This document shows positions 47,601 to 50,329 of a stretch of DNA of 64,000 nucleotides, one piece after another. Location: the NCBI GenBank assembly GCA_003118195.1, contig BEXV01000901.1:62185-126184 (forward strand), given 5' to 3'. The DNA is from Hemicentrotus pulcherrimus. Its lineage: Eukaryota > Echinodermata > Echinoidea > Camarodonta > Strongylocentrotidae. A program made the translations under genes and the position numbers. Numbering within the stretch: the first letter of the stretch is position 1; every line of letters starts with the position of its first letter. The notes below the pieces were generated by a model. The model was not told where the DNA came from. It made no database searches and saw only the letters and a program-made list of their open reading frames with translations.

Positions 47601-48505
47601 CTGTGGATCAAATGTAGATTTTCTTTTCATTCATTATTGCCCGAAATGTCCAAGATCTGCTTAAGATTATCATTCAAATGTGATCTTTAAAAAAAAAATG
47701 TAACATCGAATTTAAATTGTTTAAAAAATTGTTTTAATCATCTAATTATCTTTTCCCTGCAGTCTTCAATTCATCGTATCAGCAACCAGCCGGTATACTA
47801 CGCCCGTCAGCAACCCAGGCTACTAGACATGGGTGCTACTGAATTCAGAAGACCATACGTCGCTTCCGGTGACGAGGTATGCATCTTGAATAACTTGGAT
47901 GAAAAGAAATAGCTTATATTGTTATGAAACCATGTCGTTAGTCGTCAGAACACATCAGAACCCTTCTTTTTAAACTTTTACTGTAATAATACATATATTT
48001 GTATTATAAAACGAAAGACATTAAAATGAATAAGAGGTCTCACAAGTTTACATTTCGAAGAAGATAAGAGTAGTAACATTTGTTTCGATGGAAAAATGGA
48101 AGACCCAAATCATTGTGTCGTTGAGCTATTTTCATAGATTTTCAAAAATTGTTACAACAATAACAAAAACATGCTGGGAANCCCTTATCATTCAATCATA
48201 TTCAGATCGGCTACATGGATTCTCGCTATATGCCCGGTCCCCATTCTACCCGAACCTCATCCAGTGTCTCAAGAAACCCACATGCAATAGCGCCAACTAT
48301 CGACAGGAGTACAAAGCCTCAACACCTCCAGGGATCCAGCGCCCAAGCAGCAGCACCGCCACCACCACCACCACCACCACCACCGCCTCAAGGCCCGGCG
48401 GCCGCAGACGTGGAGGCCCGATTGAGGAGACAGAAGAGAGAGGGCAAGAGTGTCAGCGTTAACCTCGTACCAATTATTGACCCCATGGAATCTCCCTATA
48501 AATGA
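2575..48505 (+). CDS. Giant sushi / SEA / EGF mucin-like type I membrane protein (whole gene, multi-exon)
   Basis: About 41 exons can be chained by matching splice phases (nearly all phase 1; phase 0 inside each SEA domain and in the tail) into one reading frame of about 21 kb. Domain order: signal peptide, nine CCP/sushi, Thr/Ser/Pro segment plus CCP, three giant split-CCP repeat exons each followed by EGF or SEA modules, a long mucin exon, two more SEA units, terminal EGFs, one transmembrane helix, and a cytoplasmic tail of roughly 215 residues. Known families: CCP and EGF bind proteins and glycans extracellularly; SEA domains of mucins self-cleave at G-S-[VI]-V-V. The inferred role is a very large cell-surface or glycocalyx receptor or adhesion protein, possibly in immunity or epithelial protection. 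No named gene is recognised. The exact ends, the copy number of the giant units and the exon near 31.1 kb are uncertain because of assembly breaks. Confidence 0.8.
2825..3165 (+). repeat. tRNA-derived SINE with ATT tail
   Basis: A polymerase III B-box GGTTCGAGTCC lies at 2877-2887 within a tRNA-like head. A tRNA-unrelated body ends in GCGCTATACAAGAACCC and an (ATT)n-rich tail from about 3063. This is the standard layout of a SINE; similar tails occur in echinoderm SINEs as far as I recall. Confidence 0.75.
3370..3610 (-). repeat. Two tandem tRNA-like SINE head fragments
   Basis: On the minus strand, a B-box GGTTCGAATCC is at 3549-3559 with an upstream GTGGTCTAGTATCAT head. A diverged copy (GTTTCAAATCC, 3388-3398) is preceded by GTCGCAGTCTAGTCTTGATC. 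Each resembles a tRNA 5' half. They are probably old SINE remnants. Confidence 0.5.
6142..6309 (+). CDS. Sushi/CCP domain 1 exon
   Basis: Phase 1-1 exon flanked by tttctgcag and gtgagt. It encodes one complete four-cysteine CCP module: C-E-V-L-T-A-P near the start, [20 protein letters not shown], then PVPTC. It is the most divergent of the nine N-terminal sushi domains: the usual DPGTP after Cys1 is replaced by EVLTAP, and the conserved Trp before Cys4 is Tyr ([10 protein letters not shown]). Confidence 0.87.
6885..6966 (-). repeat. tRNA-like SINE fragment
   Basis: The minus strand reads GGGCGCCGTGAAACTGCGGC, a tRNA-like head, with a degenerate B-box AGTTCGAATTC at about 6900-6910. It is intronic. 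Moderately degenerate. Confidence 0.4.
7292..7462 (+). CDS. Sushi/CCP domain 2 exon
   Basis: Phase 1-1 exon after a pyrimidine tract and ttag, ending at gtaagt. It encodes [11 protein letters not shown], then [19 protein letters not shown], and [11 protein letters not shown]. All four CCP cysteines and the conserved Trp are present. The length of 57 residues is normal for a sushi module. Confidence 0.87.
7833..8003 (+). CDS. Sushi/CCP domain 3 exon
   Basis: Phase 1-1 exon (acceptor ttgtag, donor gtttgt). It encodes [17 protein letters not shown], then [26 protein letters not shown] and APTC. It is a complete four-cysteine CCP. The donor is weaker than in the neighbours. Confidence 0.85.
8656..8820 (+). 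CDS. Sushi/CCP domain 4 exon (copy 1, type A)
   Basis: Phase 1-1, 165-bp exon (acceptor tttcag, donor gtgaga). It encodes [20 protein letters not shown], then [16 protein letters not shown] and W..EVPVC. It is most like CCP 7 (exon 10783), which shares the SGSYGNGD and CLGG strings. It is the first member of a duplicated A-B-C block. Confidence 0.9.
8939..9097. mobile_element. Short MITE with terminal inverted repeats
   Basis: Starts GGGCCCCGTCTTTCAAAGAG and ends with the near-complement ACTCTTTGTAAGACGGGGCC plus C. It contains internal GATATCAATCG/CGATTGATATC-type repeats. At 159 bp it is too small to code. It is a non-autonomous DNA element in the intron between CCP 4 and CCP 5. Confidence 0.7.
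9130..9260 (-). repeat. Dispersed repeat copy (related to 60640-60775)
   Basis: On the minus strand, ATCAAAGAATTTAGTATTCC, GATCATCACATTA and GAGCTTGGAT align with the plus strand at 60700-60765. Both are degenerate and non-coding. They are copies of an interspersed element of unknown class. Confidence 0.5.
9622..9786 (+). CDS. Sushi/CCP domain 5 exon (copy 1, type B)
   Basis: Phase 1-1, 165-bp exon (acceptor tccag, donor gtgagt). It encodes [20 protein letters not shown] and then [11 protein letters not shown] and PPVC. It is nearly identical at DNA level to exon 11373-11537, so the two are recent duplicates. Confidence 0.9.
9972..10136 (+). CDS. Sushi/CCP domain 6 exon (copy 1, type C)
   Basis: Phase 1-1, 165-bp exon (acceptor ttttttag, donor gtatga). 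It encodes [20 protein letters not shown], then [17 protein letters not shown] and APTC. It pairs with exon 11885 (FGSQSGT and GASQITC shared). The conserved Trp before Cys4 is replaced by Phe ([11 protein letters not shown]). Confidence 0.9.
10783..10947 (+). CDS. Sushi/CCP domain 7 exon (copy 2, type A)
   Basis: Phase 1-1, 165-bp exon (acceptor tcaccag, donor gtgtgt). It encodes [20 protein letters not shown], then [16 protein letters not shown] and EVPEC. It is the duplicate partner of CCP 4. Confidence 0.9.
11373..11537 (+). CDS. Sushi/CCP domain 8 exon (copy 2, type B)
   Basis: Phase 1-1, 165-bp exon (acceptor ccttacag, donor gtaagt). It encodes [31 protein letters not shown] and EPPVC. 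Only a few bases differ from CCP 5, including DLG to DPG. It is the duplicate partner of CCP 5. Confidence 0.9.
11885..12049 (+). CDS. Sushi/CCP domain 9 exon (copy 2, type C)
   Basis: Phase 1-1, 165-bp exon (acceptor ttcaag, donor gtaagt). It encodes [37 protein letters not shown] and IPDC. It is the duplicate partner of CCP 6 and closes the second A-B-C block. As in CCP 6, the conserved Trp is missing ([11 protein letters not shown]). Confidence 0.9.
12307..12330. repeat. (AT)n microsatellite
   Basis: Uninterrupted TA dinucleotides in the intron before the mucin/CCP exon. Confidence 0.9.
12517..13362 (+). CDS. Mucin-like Thr/Ser/Pro segment followed by sushi/CCP domain 10
   Basis: Phase 1-1, 846-bp exon (acceptor tattag, donor gtgagt). 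The first about 220 residues are dominated by Thr, Ser and Pro with repeated V-E-T-T-R-P, TTTE and STRP motifs, typical of an O-glycosylated stalk. The last about 55 residues form a [15 protein letters not shown], then [18 protein letters not shown] and [10 protein letters not shown]. It acts as the spacer between the N-terminal sushi string and the giant units. The acceptor choice fits the phase but is unsupported by transcripts. Confidence 0.85.
13649..17737 (+). CDS. Giant exon 1: sushi domain split by a ~1,270-residue Met/Trp/Asp-rich repeat array
   Basis: A single 4,089-bp open exon (1,363 codons, phase 1-1; acceptor aaaatag, donor gtaagt). It opens with [12 protein letters not shown], the Cys1 part of a CCP. 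It closes with [21 protein letters not shown] and LPPDC, the Cys2-Cys4 part. Everything between is cysteine-free. A Gly/Pro-rich leader ([16 protein letters not shown]) is followed by about 30 degenerate repeats. A late, well-kept unit reads [17 protein letters not shown] then IPDQMKLxLEMLMTM, about 32 residues. Each unit looks like a short amphipathic helix followed by an acidic Trp-bearing loop. About 19 N-glycosylation sequons (NMS, NMT, NGT, NVT and others) lie mostly in the first two thirds, consistent with an extracellular location. Before the 3' half-CCP is a helical stretch and an RPRP linker. I do not recognise the repeat family, and its function is unknown. Confidence 0.9.
18069..18626 (+). 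CDS. Pro/Thr-rich stalk plus EGF (unit 1)
   Basis: Phase 1-1, 558-bp exon (acceptor tttttaag, donor gtaagt). It starts with [15 protein letters not shown] repeats, continues through a Thr/Ser-rich segment ([11 protein letters not shown]), and ends in a six-cysteine [23 protein letters not shown]. It is the paralogue of exon 25941, with near-identical EGF sequence. Confidence 0.85.
18680..18832 (-). repeat. tRNA-derived SINE
   Basis: Read on the minus strand: GAGGTGCTTTAGCTCAGTTGC with A-box TTAGCTCAGTTGC (18805-18817), then B-box GGTTCAAAAC (18764-18773). The tail GTATTAATCCTCATTATC resembles part of the large palindrome at 29.8-30.7 kb. It lies in the intron between the unit-1 stalk EGF and SEA. 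Confidence 0.7.
19075..19202 (+). CDS. SEA domain, first half (unit 1)
   Basis: 128-bp exon, phase 1 to phase 0 (acceptor cttgcag, donor gtaagc). It encodes [20 protein letters not shown], then [13 protein letters not shown] and ENT. The pattern of a beta strand followed by residues leading into a helix fits the N-terminal half of a SEA domain. The same length and phase recur in all five SEA units. Confidence 0.87.
19637..20035 (-). mobile_element. 3' end of a non-LTR retrotransposon (LINE)
   Basis: On the minus strand the last codons read [20 protein letters not shown], then [19 protein letters not shown] and a stop (19870-19872). This is the typical C-terminal motif of LINE reverse-transcriptase ORFs (LWNxLP...FKxxLKTYLF). 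A 3' UTR and an (ATT)n tail (19642-19668 on plus as AAT) follow. Only the 5'-truncated end is present, intronic to the SEA unit 1. Confidence 0.75.
20167..20437 (+). CDS. SEA domain, second half with autoproteolysis motif (unit 1)
   Basis: 271-bp exon, phase 0 to phase 1 (acceptor tcatag, donor gtgagt). It encodes [19 protein letters not shown] followed by [14 protein letters not shown]. The GSIVV motif at 20239-20253 matches the mucin-type SEA self-cleavage site (G|S-[VI]-V-V) between two strands. A Thr-rich loop, then [10 protein letters not shown] and [14 protein letters not shown], complete the fold. Cleavage is inferred from family knowledge. Confidence 0.9.
20810..20956 (+). CDS. Calcium-binding-type EGF (unit 1)
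   Basis: 147-bp phase 1-1 exon (acceptor ttattag, donor gtaagt). It begins DLDEC, the cbEGF calcium-ligand signature, followed by CDDDAVC and [12 protein letters not shown]. That last string contains the C-x-[DN]-x4-[FY]-x-C-x-C Asp/Asn hydroxylation pattern. All six cysteines are present. Confidence 0.9.
21206..21352 (+). CDS. Additional EGF exon leading into giant unit 2
   Basis: 147-bp phase 1-1 exon (acceptor acgtag, donor gtaagt). It has a short Pro-rich lead ([11 protein letters not shown]) and a six-cysteine EGF ([23 protein letters not shown]). It resembles the stalk EGFs that precede SEA domains, but here it is followed directly by a giant exon. A truncated homologue sits at 31037. 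Confidence 0.87.
21749..25543 (+). CDS. Giant exon 2: sushi domain split by a ~1,200-residue repeat array
   Basis: A 3,795-bp open exon (1,265 codons, phase 1-1; acceptor ttcatag, donor gtaagt). The 5' half-CCP is [15 protein letters not shown]. The 3' half is [20 protein letters not shown] and MRPMC. There is one cysteine before and three after a cysteine-free array of about 30 units, with anchors such as [11 protein letters not shown] and [17 protein letters not shown]. It differs from giant exon 1 in having a pentapeptide string (NVDIP-type, 22096-22180) near its start, one repeat region replaced around 23530-23650, and a longer C-terminal array. The reading frame stays open about 235 bp into the upstream intron, but the CCP homology and the acceptor fix the exon start. 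Confidence 0.9.
25941..26459 (+). CDS. Pro/Thr-rich stalk plus EGF (unit 2)
   Basis: 519-bp phase 1-1 exon (acceptor ttttccag, donor gtaagt). It has R-P-T-E-R-P-R-P-T repeats, then a Thr-rich stretch with a short internal duplication ([14 protein letters not shown]), then [12 protein letters not shown] (here NPCSSNPC), NADC, YECQC, ETC. It is a close paralogue of exon 18069. Confidence 0.85.
26668..26778. repeat. Direct repeat copy 1 flanking a foldback insertion
   Basis: 111 bp starting TGTGATGTTAATTGAAAACA, repeated at 27640-27750 with about one substitution. See the insertion at 26779-27638. Confidence 0.8.
26779..27638. mobile_element. Foldback (inverted-repeat) element
   Basis: Two imperfect arms, about 27115-27332 and 27403-27620, pair across a short loop; for example CCCCGAAAAATGTGTGTTTT faces AAAATAAACACATTTTTCGGGG. 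The left edge begins CACAGTGGGCCAAAG. The right end is cut by a poly-C and the N at 27639, after which the flanking sequence starts again. It is probably a DNA transposon or MITE present in one haplotype. Confidence 0.6.
27639..27639. other. Single-N assembly join
   Basis: Sits between a poly-C run and a duplicated flank, so the sequence on the two sides is not contiguous in one haplotype. Confidence 0.8.
27640..27750. repeat. Direct repeat copy 2 (after the N at 27639)
   Basis: Nearly identical to 26668-26778 (offset 972). The sequence then runs on uninterrupted toward the SEA exon, as expected for the allele without the insertion. Confidence 0.8.
27867..27994 (+). CDS. SEA domain, first half (unit 2)
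   Basis: 128 bp, phase 1 to 0 (acceptor ccttgcag, donor gtgagt). It encodes [32 protein letters not shown] and DVENT, nearly identical to exon 19075. Confidence 0.87.
28373..28643 (+). CDS. SEA domain, second half with autoproteolysis motif (unit 2)
   Basis: 271 bp, phase 0 to 1 (acceptor tgatag, donor gtgagt). The GSIVV motif is at 28445-28459, in [14 protein letters not shown]. It is nearly identical to exon 20167, and similarity runs well into the following intron, marking a recent segmental duplication. Confidence 0.9.
29043..29192 (+). CDS. Calcium-binding-type EGF (unit 2)
   Basis: 150-bp phase 1-1 exon (acceptor cattag, donor gtaagt). It encodes [19 protein letters not shown] and [16 protein letters not shown], six cysteines in total. 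It retains the calcium-ligand and hydroxylation patterns. Confidence 0.9.
29366..29500. other. Assembly gap (135 N)
   Basis: A run of 135 unknown bases. The sequences on both sides overlap each other, so the true gap may be zero or negative. Confidence 0.95.
29501..29603 (+). other. Second copy of the unit-2 EGF exon after an N gap, probably an assembly duplicate
   Basis: From 29501 the sequence repeats 29090 onward (offset 411) through the rest of the EGF exon, its donor and about 170 bp of intron, with about two substitutions. The repeat ends where the N run begins in the first copy. This is what two unmerged contig ends or two haplotypes across a scaffold gap look like. I would count this exon once. 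Confidence 0.75.
29791..30732. mobile_element. Large near-perfect palindrome, 942 bp
   Basis: The left end TACACTGTTGGTCAT and right end ATGACCAACAGTGTA are complementary, and pairing continues inward to about 30260; for example GGCCCCTTCCACAAATCCCC (30150) faces GGGGGATTTGTGGAAGGGGC (30359). If the element is CACTGTTGG...CCAACAGTG, the flanking TA on both sides could be a target-site duplication. Parts resemble the SINE tail at 18.7 kb, so it could also be two inverted SINE-related copies. Confidence 0.75.
31037..31094 (+). CDS. Truncated EGF exon at an assembly join (unit 2 to 3)
   Basis: The exon starts after atacgcag and encodes a Pro-rich lead ([10 protein letters not shown]) and S-S-N-P, homologous to exon 21206 with a 9-bp longer lead. 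It is cut by the single N at 31095. The next base corresponds to 21391, which is already in the intron of the homologous unit. About 136 bp, including the remaining EGF cysteines and the donor, are therefore missing from the assembly rather than from the genome (inference). Confidence 0.7.
31095..31095. other. Single-N assembly join inside an exon
   Basis: Joins a truncated EGF exon to sequence homologous to the intron 136 bp further on in the neighbouring unit. Confidence 0.85.
31454..35248 (+). CDS. Giant exon 3: sushi domain split by a repeat array, mosaic of copies 1 and 2
   Basis: 3,795 bp, the same length as giant exon 2 (constant offset 9705), phase 1-1, with half-CCPs [15 protein letters not shown] and [25 protein letters not shown]. 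The upstream intron and first about 600 bp are almost identical to copy 2. About 32060-33000 is visibly diverged (for example [14 protein letters not shown] against [14 protein letters not shown]). About 33100-34050 is again nearly identical to copy 2. About 34270-34607 is identical to giant exon 1 and differs from copy 2. Cysteine-free array, N-glycosylation sequons and RPRP linker are as in the other copies. Confidence 0.9.
35727..36008 (+). CDS. Pro/Arg-rich stalk plus EGF (unit 3)
   Basis: 282-bp phase 1-1 exon (acceptor aaatag, donor gtaagt). It has [16 protein letters not shown] repeats, a short Thr-rich stretch, and [27 protein letters not shown]. The stalk is shorter and more diverged than in units 1-2, showing that unit 3 is a separate locus and not just an allele of unit 2. 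Confidence 0.85.
36262..36389 (+). CDS. SEA domain, first half (unit 3)
   Basis: 128 bp, phase 1 to 0 (acceptor cacag, donor gtaagt). It encodes [29 protein letters not shown] and DVENS. It is more diverged than units 1, 2 and 4. Confidence 0.85.
36551..36800 (+). CDS. SEA domain, second half with variant cleavage motif (unit 3)
   Basis: 250 bp, phase 0 to 1 (acceptor ttacag, donor gtaaat). It encodes [19 protein letters not shown] and [14 protein letters not shown]. The motif at 36623-36637 is GSIIV rather than GSIVV, and the Thr loop is seven codons shorter than in units 1 and 2. Confidence 0.87.
37125..37274 (+). CDS. Calcium-binding-type EGF (unit 3)
   Basis: 150-bp phase 1-1 exon (acceptor ctgtag, donor gtgagt). 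It encodes [19 protein letters not shown] and [16 protein letters not shown], six cysteines in total, with the cbEGF signature. Confidence 0.9.
37440..37440. other. Single N in a homopolymer-rich intron
   Basis: Lies between T and G runs in the intron before the mucin exon. No homology problem was detected around it. Confidence 0.7.
37787..39319 (+). CDS. Long Thr-rich mucin domain plus EGF (unit 4)
   Basis: 1,533-bp phase 1-1 exon (acceptor atacag, donor gtaagt). About 460 residues are extremely Thr-rich, preceded by [14 protein letters not shown] and followed by [27 protein letters not shown] 181-codon internal repeat has period 543 bp: [17 protein letters not shown] starts at 38242 and recurs at 38785, and ENVQTTPHG recurs later. 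Its role is probably a heavily O-glycosylated, extended stalk. There is no giant exon in this unit. Confidence 0.88.
39488..39516. repeat. (GA)n microsatellite
   Basis: Short imperfect GA run in the intron between the mucin/EGF exon and SEA unit 4. Confidence 0.85.
39632..39759 (+). CDS. SEA domain, first half (unit 4)
   Basis: 128 bp, phase 1 to 0 (acceptor aacag, donor gtaaga). It encodes [32 protein letters not shown] and DVENT. Confidence 0.87.
40092..40362 (+). CDS. SEA domain, second half with autoproteolysis motif (unit 4)
   Basis: 271 bp, phase 0 to 1 (acceptor tacag, donor gtaagc). It encodes [19 protein letters not shown] and [19 protein letters not shown] is at 40164-40178. Confidence 0.9.
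40690..40800. repeat. Possible transposon end (CAGTGGCGTAG-type)
   Basis: ACAGTGGCGTAGAGTGG followed by a G-run resembles a common terminal motif of non-autonomous DNA elements. The opposite end was not found. Confidence 0.25.
40885..41034 (+). CDS. Calcium-binding-type EGF (unit 4)
   Basis: 150-bp phase 1-1 exon (acceptor accag, donor gtaagt). It encodes [19 protein letters not shown] and [16 protein letters not shown], with six cysteines and the hydroxylation pattern. Confidence 0.9.
41495..41722 (+). CDS. Short Thr/Pro stalk plus EGF (unit 5)
   Basis: 228-bp phase 1-1 exon (acceptor cttag, donor gtgagt). It has [11 protein letters not shown] and [20 protein letters not shown], then [25 protein letters not shown]. 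It has the shortest stalk of the five units. Confidence 0.87.
42169..42296 (+). CDS. SEA domain, first half (unit 5)
   Basis: 128 bp, phase 1 to 0 (acceptor aaacag, donor gtaagc). It encodes [35 protein letters not shown] and DVKQT. It is the most diverged SEA copy, and it has a cysteine (SCRIT) absent from the others. Confidence 0.82.
42297..43007. other. Intron within SEA unit 5
   Basis: 711 bp, larger than the corresponding introns of units 3 and 4. It contains the possible transposon end and an (AATCA)n run at about 42768-42787. Nothing coding. Confidence 0.6.
42574..42700. repeat. Possible transposon end (CAGGGGCGGATCCAG-type)
   Basis: GCAGGGGCGGATCCAGCC followed by GA/GC-rich sequence is typical of hAT-like element termini as I know them. 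The partner end is not identified. Confidence 0.3.
43008..43239 (+). CDS. SEA domain, second half with autoproteolysis motif (unit 5)
   Basis: 232 bp, phase 0 to 1 (acceptor aaacag, donor gttcgt, weak). It encodes [19 protein letters not shown] and [19 protein letters not shown] is at 43080-43094. The Thr loop seen in the other copies is shortened. This is the membrane-proximal SEA. Confidence 0.85.
43240..43960. other. Intron between SEA unit 5 and EGF
   Basis: 721 bp. A GC-richer patch (about 43290-43450, GCACTCCTGCGTCAGCC to TGCGATATG) looks like inserted repeat DNA but has no inverted ends. No coding signal. Confidence 0.5.
43961..44110 (+). CDS. EGF (unit 5, first)
   Basis: 150-bp phase 1-1 exon (acceptor cttacag, donor gtgagg). 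It encodes [19 protein letters not shown] and [16 protein letters not shown], with the cbEGF signature. Confidence 0.9.
44686..44835 (+). CDS. EGF (unit 5, second)
   Basis: 150-bp phase 1-1 exon (acceptor ctgcag, donor gtatgt). It encodes [26 protein letters not shown] and GRIC, giving six cysteines. It lacks the DLDEC calcium motif. Confidence 0.85.
44990..45080. repeat. (ATC)n low-complexity tract
   Basis: Imperfect CAT/ATC repeats (ATCATCATCACCATCATC) in the intron between the last two EGF exons. Confidence 0.85.
45311..45380 (+). CDS. EGF (unit 5, third), first part
   Basis: 70-bp exon, phase 1 to 2 (acceptor tttcag, donor gtaagt). It encodes [13 protein letters not shown] and GSVC, the first four cysteines of a laminin/Notch-like EGF (E-N-G-G-T-C). 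It is the only EGF split by an intron. Confidence 0.85.
45777..45823 (+). CDS. EGF (unit 5, third), second part
   Basis: 47-bp exon, phase 2 to 1 (acceptor tttcag, donor gtaagt). It encodes [12 protein letters not shown], which supplies Cys5 and Cys6 in the standard C-x-C...GYxGxxC layout, followed by a short juxtamembrane IGPS. Confidence 0.87.
46112..46336. repeat. Possible MITE with GGCGTAG/CTACGCC ends
   Basis: AAAGGCGTAGAAGG near 46109 and TAGCTACGCCCCCCC near 46321 are inverted over about ten bases, in the intron before the transmembrane exon. The ends are weak. Confidence 0.3.
46514..46839 (+). CDS. Transmembrane helix and first part of cytoplasmic tail
   Basis: 326 bp, phase 1 to 0 (acceptor ttccag, donor gtaagt). 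A 25-residue hydrophobic segment (46534-46608; [11 protein letters not shown] then [14 protein letters not shown]) is followed by a strongly basic stop-transfer region ([17 protein letters not shown]). Orientation is therefore N-out. The CC pair at the inner boundary is a plausible palmitoylation site. The tail continues with an acidic [14 protein letters not shown] patch and M-M-M-E-D-E. Confidence 0.9.
46848..47030. repeat. Long pyrimidine-rich tract
   Basis: (CCT)n, (CTT)n and T-rich sequence starting just after the donor of the transmembrane exon. Confidence 0.85.
47227..47497. mobile_element. Inverted-repeat element (MITE-like) in a tail intron
   Basis: GACTTCAAGTTGAACTTAAC, GCAAGCCGTTTATGCCACCG and TTTGCTCTCACCATT on the left pair with GCAAACAGTGGCATGAACGG and TTCAAGTCCAACTTAAGTCG on the right. 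Outer ends are GTGTTTCACA / TGCGAAACA. No ORF. Confidence 0.65.
47763..47876 (+). CDS. Cytoplasmic tail exon
   Basis: 114 bp, phase 0-0 (acceptor ccctgcag, donor gtatgc). It encodes [20 protein letters not shown] and [12 protein letters not shown]. The tyrosines (PVYYAR, RPYVA) could be phosphorylation sites, but no canonical ITAM or ITIM is present. Confidence 0.8.
48206..48505 (+). CDS. Last coding exon: proline-rich cytoplasmic C terminus and stop
   Basis: 300 bp, phase 0 to the TGA stop at 48503-48505 (acceptor attcag). It encodes [19 protein letters not shown], a run of ten prolines from a CCA/CCG repeat, then [19 protein letters not shown] and the end MESPYK. Such polyproline runs are typical ligands for SH3, WW, EVH1 or profilin, which suggests a cytoskeletal link (inference). 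Confidence 0.85.
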   Translation: MGYMDSRYMPGPHSTRTSSSVSRNPHAIAPTIDRSTKPQHLQGSSAQAAAPPPPPPPPPPPQGPAAADVEARLRRQKREGKSVSVNLVPIIDPMESPYK

Positions 48506-49700
48506 TCAAAAAATTATTGATTAGAAAGGATTGTCTGGAATTAATCGCTGAACGCTCTTGTTCATTTGTAGCCACTTCTTAAAATTTGTTTATTGTAAAC
48601 CTTATTTTGACTTCTTTTAGACTTTTTATTTATTGCAGGTTCTATTTCAGTAGTACATTTAAGATTTTATTTTAAATCAGGCCTGTTGTAGAAAATGTGA
48701 TTCAAATCAACTTAACATTTTTTCTTTAAGTCTAATTTTATATCATTTTCAATATCAACTTTGGTTTAATTAAAGTCATTTCAGGTTATGTACTTTGGCT
48801 TGATTACAATTTCATTAAATGTCTCCGTCCAACAAAGATCTGGTAATGAATCTAGCAGGTAAAGTTGTAAATTAAAAGAGATTACTCAATCATATATTTC
48901 TTTCTTTAGAGAAAGCAAGAAGTTACTGGTAACTTCTTGGAGAAAGTAACTAAATATATTTCATTTATGGGTGAGACAATGCACAGTTCAGAAATTGCTT
49001 TTTGAAATTATAGTTATATAACTATAATAGAAGTGCCTTTATTTGAGACCTAAAGGTCATGAGCAACTCCATATTTACGTAAAAGAGTAAGAACAAGGAA
49101 TGTAACTTATTACACAGCTCAAATATATATCTATGTAGAAGCTTTTAATTTAAATATTTAGCATTTTCTATCTGTTTGACAAATATGATGACAAGCAATA
49201 ATGATATGTAATATCTACCACTCGTTTTTCTATGAAGTTATTGACAGTAAGATTCACAAAAAGTAAATAATTAAACTTATTTACACTATTTGTTATGAAT
49301 GGGTGTGTGCCAAATTTAGGATGTAATTTATTTTGTTGTGAGCAAGGTGAAGTAAACTGACTGGTAGAATATGTAAATTAATTTACTGAATTTTACTGTT
49401 AAATTATTTTGTGGTTTTGTTAAAGTTTAAAAAATATATGCATATATATATAAATAGGCTAGCCTCTAATGATATAATTGATATGCAACAGTTTTTCTGT
49501 GATTAAAACACATCCTTCAAATATTTTTTCCACTGATCATGTTATGTAAGATGTTTATCATATATATAGTCTGATGGTGATACATGCTAATGTTAATGTT
49601 AATTCTACTGACATTTAATTATGATAAATAAATTCAACAGGAGGAAATAATTTCATATTTGTTATTGGTTTACATATTTATACATTGAATAAGTACCATA
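48506..49700 (+). other. Probable 3' UTR of the giant gene
   Basis: AT-rich sequence without coding potential directly after the stop. Candidate poly(A) signals are ATTAAA at 48769-48774 and AATAAA at 49627-49632. The true end cannot be chosen from sequence alone. Confidence 0.4.
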
Positions 49701-50086
49701 GGAATCTAGATAGCACAAGTACGTTTCTCCCGTCATTTTTCCACAAGCTTTGTCCCCCTTCCCCATTTGTCTCTTTTAATCTCTTTTTCATTCATCTTGT
49801 GTACTTTATTTACAGTTCTCTTTTGATACTTGCTTTCATTATTCATTAATCACTTTGTTCTACTTTTTGTATATTTTTTGATTCTCATTTTCCCATTTCA
49901 TATATTTTCCATTAATTCAAATTGCAAGGATGTTTCGTTTTAAACGCTTAGGTAATTTTTCTTCATTCTTCCCCATTTTTGTTTGCTCCTGCCTTCCATT
50001 CTCATTATCCACACTCCACTCATTTTTCCCCATTTTCTCTATCTCTCCTTTCCTCTCTTGCCAACAAATAGTTGGTATGTACCCTA

Positions 50087-50096
50087 TCATTATTAA

Positions 50097-50136
<40 letters not shown>

Positions 50137-50290
50137 CGATCATAACTTCTCTCACCCAGGCTATCACCTCCATCATATATTCCCTCCATCTCCCTCCTTT
50201 CTTGTTCTCTCTCACTCTGTCACACATCCCCTCTCTCTCTCCTCTCTATCTCCCTCTCCTACCTCTATTATATATCCTCTCGCTTCCTTC
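50087..50290. repeat. (CT)n microsatellite and pyrimidine-rich tract
   Basis: A CT dinucleotide run at 50101-50132 followed by CTCTC/TCCCTC-rich sequence between the two convergent genes. Confidence 0.9.
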
Positions 50291-50329
50291 TCTTTCTCTT
50301 ACAGTCACTCACACTAAACAAATATTTGG

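Noticed and set aside
49917..50189. 90-codon ORF with an E-R repeat
   Set aside because: Encoded by the CT microsatellite. No start context or homology.
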